A DNA stretch of 64,000 bases from Tachypleus tridentatus (lineage: Eukaryota > Arthropoda > Merostomata > Xiphosura > Limulidae), in NCBI RefSeq assembly GCF_004210375.1, contig NC_134833.1, positions 143,398,127 through 143,462,126 of the forward strand, given 5' to 3'. The notes below the pieces were generated by a model that worked only from the letters and a program-made list of their open reading frames with translations, was not told the origin of the DNA and searched no databases. Within the stretch, counting starts at the first letter, position 1. Every line of letters starts with the position of its first letter. The translations under genes were made by a program, and so were the position numbers. Positions 21,151 through 29,815 of this stretch are shown here, piece after piece.

Positions 21151-22958
21151 ATTAAAATAGGTGTGTCTAATCTGCTACTGTGAAAAAAGAAAACATAATA
21201 ATTAAAATAGGCCTAACTACTTATTTTACAAGTACATCTACAATCATTTAATTGAAAAATACCCGTGATGACGAGAAAATCCACTTGTAAAAAAAAAAAA
21301 ATTATATGTAAAAAATGGCTAGTATGGGTAGAGAAAACACTATGTAGAGCAGTGTGAACCTGACGATGACCGAAGAATGTCGAAACGCTGTTCGCTCCTC
21401 TACATAGAGCTTTCTCTACCCATACTAGCTATTTTTTACATATATAATGAGAAAATCTGTATCTCGGAACGACTGCTATGAGTATTAACACTTTTACTGA
21501 TAAGGGGAGAACAACATTTCAACCTTCCTGGATCACCTTCCGTTAACAAGGTCTAATTGTTGTTCTCACTGATAAGGGGAGAACAACATTTCAACCTTCC
21601 TGGATCACCTTCACGTTAACAAGGTCTAAATGTTGTTCTCTCCTTATCAGTGAAAGTGTTAATACCATACCATCAGTTCCGAGATACATTTTTATTTCAA
21701 GTGGGTTTCTCGTCATCAAGAATGAAAAATACCTACTGACAAAAATGTGAAATCAAAGTTTTAACATAAGTCTTATTTTTTTATTAACCTTGAAAGTATT
21801 TATCAAACTCAGTAGCATGAAATATCTTTGTTATAACAAATTTTTTATCATAACAACTGAATAAATAGAAAAATTAGAGAATGAAAAATTTATATACACT
21901 TAACTTTACAATTATGCTCTGGAATAACAAGAAGACATTCATATACTGTAAAGTCTCTTTAAACTTTCAATCATTAAATTCAGGGTGTGGCCTGCAAAAT
22001 GAAATTTAACCATCACTTAAGTGCCATCTTTTAAGTGAATTATGAACTAATATCTCTAACAAATATATAACAGACTTTGTGCAGTCAAAGCAGTACTAAG
22101 CAAGAAAATTAGCCAAGAATATTTTTTATTACTTTTCCTTTGGTGCTTAAAATGCAGAATAAAATTGAATAGTTGTAGTTTAAAATAAAACAAGTATTTT
22201 CACAAATGGTTTTGATGTCTTTAGAACAAAAAGATTCTCTAACAAGCTGTAGAACTTTCAATTACAGAGTTCGTGCATCTTAAAAAACTCACAAAAAAAA
22301 ATTCAAAAGTTAATCAGTAAATAAAAACATAATGCAGTTATTGGATACTAAAGATATCTAATGTGTTCTCTGAAATGAGATATTTCTATGACTAACCTTT
22401 GATGGAGAATCAGCATAGCTTGACAATCCAGGTTTAACCTCTTGAAAGTATTCATCAAGAAGGGTCATGCCTGTCTCTATGAATAAATCAACAAATTAAA
22501 GTCATTCAACTATTACTACTTATTGCAAACTGTCGTTTCCAAATACCAAAAATATTTAAGTTTTACATGTTAGAGAAGACAGAATTGTAAAATAGTTTCA
22601 CAATCACAAACTTGTGCATATGTTTAAACATACAGCACTGATTTTTTACAACTACCAAAAGTAATCTCGCAACCAAAAATTCTTCTATTCAAATTTTTAC
22701 AGCTGATAAAACTTTTTGTTTAGTTTACTGTACAAGAAACGTTTCTTCACCTGTGCTATTCAAGAAAGTAAACACGTGGACTCGTGTTCCAGTACTGCCT
22801 CCATCAAAAACTATAGCATAAGATCTTTGTACAACTTCATCCCCATCTTGTAATTCTACTACTTTCTTCATTGCAGAAAAGGGGCCAACTTGAGTCACTG
22901 TACACACCAGCAACAGTAGGCCACTCAATACTGGTGTTGGTAGGATTGTAAATTGCAT
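11104..22958 (-). CDS. ENTPD5: ENTPD5/6-like soluble nucleoside diphosphatase, complete 12-exon coding region
   Basis: Joined coding exons on the minus strand: 22958-22751, 22476-22397, 20785-20642, 20048-19973, 18229-18194, 17809-17644, 16835-16771, 15284-15188, 15000-14846, 12912-12856, 11961-11852, 11172-11104. They total 1263 nt, 420 residues plus TGA; every junction is AG/GT and phases agree throughout. Residues 1-29 form a signal peptide (hydrophobic LSGLLLLVCTV). Apyrase conserved regions seen: DGGSTGTR (52-59), KATAGLRLLP (125-134), MNGMDEGLFAWYTVN (164-178), LDLGGGSTQ (194-202), then YLGNGLMSAR and a C-terminal ETSWGLGAAF. Family members hydrolyse UDP, GDP and other diphosphates in the ER/Golgi lumen or outside the cell, supporting glycoprotein folding. 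Length is close to vertebrate ENTPD5 (about 428) and there is no N-terminal membrane anchor after cleavage, so ENTPD5-type is preferred over ENTPD6. The start is the first ATG after an in-frame TAA. Substrate preference is inferred. Confidence 0.95.
11852..11961 (-). CDS. ENTPD5: ENTPD5-like coding exon 11
   Basis: 110 nt, phase 1 in and 0 out, acceptor TTTTTAG|CCTGTT and donor GTAACT|GTAAGT. Encodes residues 363-398 with FLCLDLTYISSLLHDGFQF. Cys363 and Cys376 fit a family disulphide pair. An alternative donor GAG|GTAACT 6 nt earlier would drop two residues; the distal site matches the donor consensus better. Confidence 0.94.
12856..12912 (-). CDS. ENTPD5: ENTPD5-like coding exon 10
   Basis: 57 nt, phase 1 in and out, acceptor ATTTCAG|ATAAAG and donor AAAG|GTTTGT. 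Encodes DKGDGGIILVGDFFKAAKK, which aligns with the KGGILKVEDF segment of vertebrate ENTPD5. Confidence 0.93.
12985..13164 (-). mobile_element. foldback/hammerhead-type element, 180 bp, with 13-bp target duplication
   Basis: Flanked by AAAACTTTAATAC at 12972-12984 and 13165-13177 (perfect). The arms 12988-13040 and 13081-13131 are inverted copies (GCTGGTACGGGTATTAACAC against GTGTTAATACCTATACCAGC, imperfect). One end is GGGTTTCTTGTCATCAAG. It lies in the intron between exons 10 and 9 of the ENTPD5-like gene. Confidence 0.8.
13034..13074 (-). ncRNA. degenerate hammerhead-like motif
   Basis: Minus strand reads GTTAAC, CTGAAGA, T, GACATAGGTAGGTT, GAAAT, GTTGTTC. The CUGANGA core is intact, but stem II is weak and GAAAC is GAAAT, so it is probably inactive. 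Confidence 0.35.
14846..15000 (-). CDS. ENTPD5: ENTPD5-like coding exon 9
   Basis: 155 nt, phase 2 in and 1 out, acceptor AACTAG|GGGGCT and donor ATAG|GTAAGG. Residues 292-342 include YSFDACYDRAKKFI and LYAMSYYYDRAVDSGLI. FSYYYDRAVD-type sequence is a hallmark of this family. Confidence 0.96.
15188..15284 (-). CDS. ENTPD5: ENTPD5-like coding exon 8
   Basis: 97 nt, phase 1 in and 2 out, acceptor TTATAG|AATCTG and donor ATAAT|GTAAGT. Encodes SADEKTEILHSPCIHPLIQK and then SWQYGGIEYLI; the SPC and YGG(I/V)xY motifs are typical of ENTPD5/6. Confidence 0.93.
15315..15579 (-). repeat. SINE family A in an intron of the ENTPD5-like gene
   Basis: Flanked by CCATGTCAAAGGA (15302-15314) and CCATGCCAAAGGA (15580-15592), 12 of 13 matching. 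This is the only recognisable family A copy between 8.7 and 32.9 kb. Confidence 0.92.
15832..15903 (-). CDS. candidate 72-nt cassette exon of the ENTPD5-like gene
   Basis: An open 72-nt segment lies between exons 7 and 8. It has a T-rich tract and acceptor AAATTACAG|ACTGTT, and a weaker donor AAAAG|GTTGTG. It is phase 1 in and out, so it can be included or skipped without changing frame. It would add 24 residues, NCFDAKCDMDSFKTLNNFLS then TCVK, with three cysteines, just after the YLGNGLM motif. I know of no such insert in vertebrate ENTPD5/6, and the main reading joins exons 7 and 8 without it. It may be an alternative exon or chance. Confidence 0.35.
15904..16770. other. ENTPD5-like intron sequence
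   Basis: AT-rich, no repeat or RNA gene recognised. The same holds for the introns 11173-11851, 11962-12855, 13178-14845, 16836-17643, 17810-18193, 18230-19972, 20049-20641 and 21734-22396. Confidence 0.5.
16771..16835 (-). CDS. ENTPD5: ENTPD5-like coding exon 7
   Basis: 65 nt, phase 2 in and 1 out, acceptor GCTGTAG|TTATTT and donor GAAA|GTAAGT. Encodes YLGNGLMSARLTILQSSSSG plus E; together with the exon 6 end it reads HSYLGNGLMSAR, a conserved ENTPD5/6 motif. Confidence 0.95.
17644..17809 (-). CDS. ENTPD5: ENTPD5-like coding exon 6 (ACR4)
   Basis: 166 nt, phase 1 in and 2 out, acceptor TTTGCAG|GTCATT and donor CATAG|GTAAGA. Encodes residues 182-236 with SVVTLDLGGGSTQITF, the second phosphate-binding loop. 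Confidence 0.96.
18194..18229 (-). CDS. ENTPD5: ENTPD5-like coding micro-exon 5
   Basis: Only 36 nt, phase 1 in and out, acceptor TTATAG|GACTAT and donor TTTTAG|GTAAGT. Encodes GLFAWYTVNFLL, completing ACR3. It is too short for an ORF scan and is recognised by motif and splice sites. Confidence 0.94.
   Translation of the reverse strand, partial: DYLHGTQLTFF
19973..20048 (-). CDS. ENTPD5: ENTPD5-like coding exon 4 (start of ACR3)
   Basis: 76 nt, phase 0 in and 1 out, acceptor TTTTAG|GTCAAC and donor GAAG|GTAAGA. Encodes residues 145-169 ending SVSIMNGMDE. The final Glu of this motif is the catalytic base in NTPDases (family knowledge). Confidence 0.95.
20642..20785 (-). CDS. ENTPD5: ENTPD5-like coding exon 3 (ACR2)
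   Basis: 144 nt, phase 0 in and out, acceptor CCTCAG|GCTGCC and donor GATGAG|GTCAGT. Encodes residues 97-144, including TPLSVKATAGLRLLP, the second apyrase conserved region. Confidence 0.96.
21095..21146. repeat. (GT)26 microsatellite
   Basis: Uninterrupted GT dinucleotides, 52 bp, in the intron between exons 3 and 2 of the ENTPD5-like gene. Confidence 0.97.
21264..21722. mobile_element. composite foldback/hammerhead element, 459 bp, with 11-bp target duplication
   Basis: TGAAAAATACC flanks the whole unit at 21253-21263 and 21723-21733. Outer ends are inverted: GTGATGACGAGAAAATCCAC against GTGGGTTTCTCGTCATCA. Inside are a first hairpin (AGTATGGGTAGAGAAA at 21322 against TTTCTCTACCCATACT near 21410) and a second set (GTATTAACACTTTTACTGAT against ATCAGTGAAAGTGTTAATAC). 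A roughly 70-bp segment (GATAAGGGGAGAACAACATT onward) is duplicated at 21500 and 21571. Confidence 0.85.
21356..21393 (+). ncRNA. hammerhead-ribozyme-like motif, mutated
   Basis: Reads GAAC, CTGACGA, T, GACC, GAAGAA, TGTC, GAAAC, GCT, GTTC. Stem I GAAC/GTTC pairs perfectly. Stem II has one mismatch relative to the 35356 copy (TGTC for GGTC), so activity is doubtful. Confidence 0.5.
22397..22476 (-). CDS. ENTPD5: ENTPD5-like coding exon 2
   Basis: 80 nt, phase 1 in and 0 out, acceptor ATAG|AGACAG and donor AAAG|GTTAGT. Encodes ETGMTLLDEYFQEVKPGLSS followed by YADSPSK. The KPGLSSYADSP motif is typical of the region between ACR1 and ACR2 in ENTPD5/6. Confidence 0.95.
22751..22958 (-). CDS. ENTPD5: ENTPD5-like coding exon 1 (signal peptide and ACR1)
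   Basis: Encodes residues 1-69 plus one base. It starts at ATG 22958-22956, with A at -3 (AAAATGC). Reading frame continues upstream only to a GTG and then an in-frame TAA, so this is the first Met. It holds the signal peptide and ACR1 (FDGGSTGTRVHVF, the phosphate-binding loop). The donor is ACAG|GTGAAG; the frame reads on for several codons into the intron before a stop, which is not coding. A candidate acceptor TTTTTTAG|GTACAAAATC at 23050/23049 suggests that this exon also carries about 90 nt of 5' UTR. Confidence 0.95.
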
Positions 22959-22964
22959 TTTCAC

Positions 22965-25900
22965 ACACTGATTTTATTAAATAAATTTTAAACTACCTTA
23001 TGAGTAAACACTTTTTGATGCCCTAGAAATTTCCAACAGGATTTTGTACCTAAAAAACACAAAAATGTTTAAACATAAATAATAGCTGTTTACTTGTAGT
23101 GCTAGTACACAGACAGTAATAAGAAACCAGTGTTTGTAAAGACAAAATTCATAACTTGTACAACATGAAGAAGCTAGGTGTGTTTGTATTTCACTGTTTG
23201 CTATCTTGAAGAAAACCTTTTCCTTACATTGGGATGATGAATTCTTTTTACAATAGTTTTGTATCAAGTATTTTCATCTGATATGTGCAGCATGTATTTA
23301 GGTTTTGTTCACTGAATTGTACTTAAGTTGCAATCTTTTTGTAAAGTACTTGTCAAAAATACATCAACTATATATCAGTTTTCTCAGAGAATTGAGGATA
23401 ATAATTAAAGGTATAACAACTTCCAACTATCACAAATATATCCAAAACATTCCAAATTTCAAATATGCATTTTAATTTTGCCAATATAATAACTGAAGAC
23501 GTTAGTACAGTGTGTTCTATAAACTACATATAAGCAGCATATGGTAATACTCATTAAATACACAACAGTAAATACTACAACTTAAGAAACTACACAGTAA
23601 ATATCCTTGACAAGTGTGGGGATTTTGATGTTTGGGTAGAAGCTACAGAGAGGTAAAATAGGTTAGTCAAAAATAAGCTTGTAAAGCAATATTCAAAATA
23701 CATACCAGATCTTGCAAAATAGAGAGTTCCGTAACAGCATGAAATGTAGTGTGTTAAAACTGTGATCCTGTGAATATTTTAATCACGACTGGTAAGTACA
23801 ATGAAACGTGAAATAGACATACTAATATTATATTTAGTAGTCTGCTTGAACTTTCCCTGAAAGCAACATATAATTAAGAAAGATAATAAAGGTAGAAAGC
23901 TAAATATTAAGTTTTTACTACTGGCAAGCATAGATTATATACAATTTGGGAACAGATGCTTAACGTGTCAGAATACTTACTCAGTAAATTAAAAAAAACC
24001 AAGCTTGAATTGGATCTGTAATTTATTTCAAACTTGTAATCTATGCTAAGAATTGCAATTGAATAAATTAATACAAATATCTCAACAGTTCACACTAATG
24101 TTTTTTTTTACCCATTCCTATATATATTATACACACACACAATATACCTGATTTAGAACAAACTATTTGGAGGATGGTTTACAGCAGAGTAATACAGATG
24201 TTATACTTTGAAAGACATTCTTCACATGTATAAATTCTCCTACTACAAGTATATTTATACTCTCTAATATAGAACACAATCTGATTACCACAGTTCTGAG
24301 GCCACTTATTATCACCAAGAATCAGCATTCAACCATTTGATATTTCTGGCCAAAAGTCACTTTGCTCACAAGGGGCTTGGCACTATCTGCATGGAGTGCA
24401 CTGACTGTGATTGGATGGACAAAAGCCACCACCTGATTCATACCCTCCAGGGAACCAATCATGTCTTGTTTCATATGACAATCATGAATGCAGCACATGG
24501 GTGTTAGCTGATAAATTCCTCTCTATACAGTTATTATTGTGAGACAAGGTTCACAATTCAATCTTTATTCACTATTCTGATCACTTAGTAAGCCTCATAT
24601 TTTTGTAAACAGGAACTCACTCAAACCAGACAAAACCAGAACCTATAGTGAAAAGCATGTTTCATTTATAAAGTAATTTTAATTGGTTCAGCATACTATA
24701 AATAAGTCTAAATACACAAAGATCAGTAAAAGTTAATATAAACACCTGTTCTTAACTTAAGTTTGGGTAACACTAATACTCCTCAGATGTGAGATATCTA
24801 TAAACTCAACCTTACTACTTTTTAATTTTATGGAAACAAAAACTACCTATAAGAATTAATACAGTTTGCAATGCTGTCTCCACACAAAAGCTACGTAAAT
24901 AAATGTTGCCCAGTTCATTTACACCATTTGAAATTACAAATTTCAAGTTTAAACTAAATATGTATGCTATTAGTTATTAGCAAGTTGCATAAATAAGTTA
25001 TTTTAATGCTCACATGGTCAGGAAAAGATAATACATGCAAAGTGTGGAAAGATAGTCAAGCACTTACAAAAATATACGCACAAATAAAGTTAGTGAAACT
25101 ATCTAATTCCCACTAAATTTCAATGGTCACAATGTGTATGATACTTTCAATATAGCTGGGAATCACTCAAGTAATTAAAACTGTTCTACTGCAATTAGTG
25201 ACATAAAAAAAGTGTAGAATGTTTTTACTGATGCACTAGTTGAAAGAGGTAATTTCTATACTAACCACTAGATGCATCTCACTTGAAATACTACTATAGT
25301 TTTGGTCTTTTTTAAGAAAGATTCTGATTTATAGAAGAGGATTCAAAGTACAGCCACTAGAATGATAATTCTGGAGAAAGACGAGTTGACTTATAAGGAA
25401 AACAACAAGATATTTTCTTTGAGAAAAGATACAGGTAAGAAGTTAACTTAATTTTATAGTATTATTTAAAGATTGATGAGATAAAGGCCTCTGATTTTAT
25501 TATGCTATATCCTGAAAATAAGAGGAATAATAAACACAAGTTAAAGAATCTAGTTAAAAGTTCTATTTTTCTCACAGTGACTGGCTTACGGAATAAGTTA
25601 CAATTGACAACAATACGAGAGTAGCACTTTACATGAGCTTTAGAAGAGAATCAATGATTTCTTGCAAAATAAAGAATCAACTAAGAGCTTTTCTCAAGTG
25701 TGGGAGTATAAATAGTCTTGTAAAACCAAACAACTTTTTGTTGTTTGTATATTGTTTTACATCAAGAAAGTGATGAGAACAAAATTAACTGTTTCCTCTT
25801 TTAGCCCTTAAATGGCATCCATCATCAACTGATGCTGCTACACACAATATTCCCACTGTTTAACGATTAAGTTTTATCAGCAGTCACATCTAACTCTACC

Positions 25901-28305
25901 CCACCTCATTCCTTGCCCCATAACATCAATCATCCATTTCTACTATCCAAATTTCCATACCCCATTCTAACCTATTCATAAAAACTGTGAAGTTTTTTTT
26001 CACTGAAAAGGGTACTCTTACCAGGACTTTGCTCAGCTTGAAATGATACATGAATTTTATAATTCTCTATAATATTAGTCAAATACTAAATTCAAACTTC
26101 TACAGATACCAGTTTGGGCATTTTACACCACTGCCGTAAGTTACATAATGTGCAACTCTCAAGATAAAATATATATATTAGAAAAGGCACAATATACTGG
26201 TGAGTAAATTACTATTTCATTAAAAACATGTTAATAACAGATGTTAGAGTAAGCTGTAATTATTATGGATAACTTAAATCAAGCATAAGATATTATCACA
26301 TCCCTTGCACAAATTCTTTGTCATGATTAACCAAGGATACATTATGAGATATGAAACATTTTAACTCTTGTCTCATAAAGGTGGTCAACAAGGCACATCA
26401 ATGTGTTGTCAAGGCAACCAATATACATGGATCATCTCAGGAAAACTTTATATATGAGACTATACAGAGGTGAAGTAAAACCATACCGATTCAGTTATAT
26501 CTAATTACAATTTGTTTAAACCTGTAAATTATATATGGGCATATGGTACAAGATTTCTGTTACTCACTAATAAAGACCTGCAAAGCCTCAACTGCATACT
26601 AAAACATTATTATGAAAGGAATACTTCACTGGATAAGGTATGACTGTGCATGATATCTACAATCTTATGAACATTTTATGTTGAAGTTAGAGAGATATAT
26701 ATTTAATGTTTATTGTAAAATGCAAAGATATGAAAGTACTATCTTTCCTGTGATCTGATATTCAACAATAAACTTACTGGATCAGCATGGCCCAATCCTC
26801 AGTTAACTTGTTTACTGTATAAATTTTAAAACCATTTAAACAATGGGTTATGCTTTTCATAGCTATGTCACCAGCAGTGACATGAATATAGAATTAGTCC
26901 TATGAATTGAAATTGTACATAATCAAACATTTAAACATTGTTTAATTTGAAATGATAAATAATATAAATCTTATTATTTCAATACTGGTTTTTGATCTCA
27001 ATGAAAACTAAAATGTTAAATGTGAAAGGTAGATATTTAGGCTAAATATACTATGTGACCTCACTAACTAACCAAATTTTAGTAATACTGAAAATAGAAA
27101 GTGAGGTTGAAATAAAACAATTAAAAAGTGGTTATTTAGGAAATCGGGTCATTTCTTGCCTCCCCATAACCAAACAATTTTTGTACAGTTAAATAGCTCA
27201 GAAGCTACAACTGAAAACCAGTAATTTACTAGAATAAGAGTAACCTCAATATATTCACACAAACATAGAGAAAAAGAAAATCTTAATATACACTTGTGCA
27301 AGATGTGCATCTTGCAAGGAATTTACTACCTTTCTTTGGTATAACTAATTTTTTCTTCATTAGTTTAATAAATAAACTTCACATTAAATTTGAAAACTTT
27401 CTTCAGATAAATTATAACTAACTGCTGTAGCTAAGTCAATACTATTATTATTATCCTAATAACTAAATAATTAAACTTTCGTGATAGTGAAACCCTTTAT
27501 CAAGTAACAACATTGTTTTCTTACGTAATCTTGCTACGTTTCCCAATTCTACGAGCTTTCTTAAAACTTTAAAACTTAGAATAGTGACATAGTGCTATAG
27601 TTGTAGCTATTTTCAGAATATTTTTATGTGGGTCAGCTTCAAAAAATAACAGTAAAAAGTTAGTATGAGCCTGATTATCTCAAAGCAATATATAAATTAT
27701 AATTAAATCATGACAAATTTGTCTTCGTATCAGTAACTACTAAACTTATACGAACTCGTACGCAATGACAACTGTCAGAAATTAAAATTTACGAATACAA
27801 ATATAGCACGTTATTTGTCTCGAGGCCTAGCTCCACTTGGTACTTTGTCTAAAAATGTGAAATTATTTGAGAGTTGGAACTACAGTGTAACATTAATCAA
27901 ATACACTTAACATTTTTGACGCTAACAAAAACTTTTAAAAACATTTTGTTAACAGTGCAATACTTACTTTTGTCAGGAATTCATCTTAATTTGCTTTATG
28001 ATCTAATTTCAGCGAAAAGATAGATTAGTTCGCAATCTTCTCAAGCTTAAGCCTAATACGCAATACCTATAAAACTAACCTAAAACATTTACTTGTACTA
28101 CATTAACCAATCAAAACTTGCCAAGTTACCAACAAGGAACTATTAAATTATTGAACATTCTCAACGATTTTAAATATATTGCAATGGTGTCACGAAAAAA
28201 AAACCACCAAAAACCTGCTATCCTGCTCGAGTTTTGTAACCTTTACTAAACCTTAGAATTTTATATATAAAATTCTAAAATCTCAGTTCACATTCCTCGT
28301 CTCTC

Positions 28306-28336
<31 letters not shown>

Positions 28337-28437
28337 TGATAGGGCCATACAACTTCTATAGTTTTAAAGGGACTAAAATATTTTATTTGTGCATCGCTAG
28401 CCAATATTTCTACAGATCGTTGAGTAATGAAATAGTT
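22965..28437. other. upstream flank of the ENTPD5-like gene, repeat-poor
   Basis: No protein gene recognised on either strand. It probably holds 5' UTR exon(s) and the promoter: a minus-strand acceptor at 23050/23049, and donor-like GACAAAA|GTAAGT near 27969 could bound a first exon. No direct evidence for either. A 27-T run lies at 28308-28334. Confidence 0.35.
28308..28334. repeat. poly(T) tract, 27 nt
   Basis: Uninterrupted T27 after a short CT run; it may be the A-tail of a minus-strand retrocopy, but no body was recognised. Confidence 0.9.
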
Positions 28438-29815
28438 AATAATAGAAGATTGGAAAATGGTTAATGTTAGTCCAATACTTAAAGGAGATGATAAACATTC
28501 TACAGGCAATTATAGGCCAGTTGGTTTTACATCAGCAGTTAGAAATGTTTGTATAGTGTGATTAAGGATACATTGCAGGGCCACTTAAAGCAATGTGATG
28601 TAGTGTTAAACAGTCGGCATGGTTATACTAAAGGAAAGTCTTGTTTATCAAATCTTCTGACATTCTTTGATGATGTTATTGCAAGAAGTGATGAGGGAAA
28701 CACTGTGGATTTGGTTTACGTTGATTTTCAGAAAGCATATGATAAGGTACCTCACAAAAGACTTGTTACAAAAATTAAAACTGTAGGTACAAGGTAATGT
28801 TATTAAATTGGATAGAAAATTAACTGGAGAGCAGAGATTAGTAATAAATACAGCTAGAACTAACTGGATCACAATTACAAATGCTATACCTCATGGCTTT
28901 GTGCTGGATCATCTGCTGTTTGTGATTTATATTAATGATATTTGACTTAAGTTTGCAAATAACATTAAGATTTATGAGGTGGCTAATTGCATTAAATATG
29001 CTGTAGACTTACAGGGAGATTTAGATCATTTGATACACTGGACCAATACGTGGAAGATAGTGTTTAACGACCCAAAATGTAAAGTGATACATGTAGGTTT
29101 TTACAATTCAAATTATTGTTACAACTTAAATGGTAATACATTAAATATCGTGGTTGTAGAAAAAGTATTATTGGTGTTGTGATAGAAAAATCACTTAAGT
29201 CATCTAAACAGTGTATGGTAGCTAATAACAGGGCTAATAGAATTTTGAGTGGTAGCTATATAAATATTGAATACAAAATAAGGGATATTATTATTTCACT
29301 GTATAGATCACTTGTAAGGCCTCATCTAGAGTACTGTATGCAGTTTTGGGCTTCATTCCTCACGAAGAACATTGAATTGTTGGAGAAGGCTTAGAGAAGA
29401 GCCACTACACTAGGATGATACCTGGGATGGTGGGATTGTCTTATGAGGAGAGACTAAAATCTCTAAACTTGTTTTCTCTGGAGAGAAGGAGGGTCAGTTG
29501 GAATTTGATTGAGGTGTTTAAGGGTATTGATAATAAACACCCATCAAACATTTTTGTGTTTAGCAGTCAAAATAATAGGAAGAGGGGTTATAAATTCAAA
29601 TTTTCACAGCATAAGAGTCGTCTGTAGTTCAGACGGTATTACTTTTCAAACAGGGTGGTTAGCTTTCAAAATGAACTGTCTTCAAGGGTGGTAGAGGGAG
29701 AAATTTTAACAAAGTTCAAGAAAAGATTGGATGAATACGCGAGTAATTAGAGGTGATTATAGTTGAGAGCTGGAAAGGATATCTTCGACCTGTTAATAAG
29801 TCCCTTTTTGTCTCT
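28438..29815 (+). pseudogene. CR1/Rex-like LINE reverse transcriptase, decayed
   Basis: Segments in order: EDWKMVNVSPILKGDD and NYRPVGFTS; SRHGYTKGKSCLSNLLTFFD; VDLVYVDFQKAYDKVPHKR; VLNWIEN*LTGEQRLVI; NAIPHGFVLDHLLFVIYIND; KFANNIKIYE; then RSLVRPHLEYCMQFWASF and a 3' TKFKKRLDEY. This is the usual order of RT motifs in CR1-type non-LTR elements. The catalytic ADD box reads ANN, the PQGSVLGP motif is PHGFVLDH, and several stops and frameshifts are present, so it is dead. The endonuclease half is missing. Confidence 0.88.

Noticed and set aside
22959-22964. Longer N-terminus of the ENTPD5-like protein (two extra residues)
   Set aside because: The codon at 22964-22962 is GTG, not ATG; the first in-frame ATG is at 22958 after a TAA.
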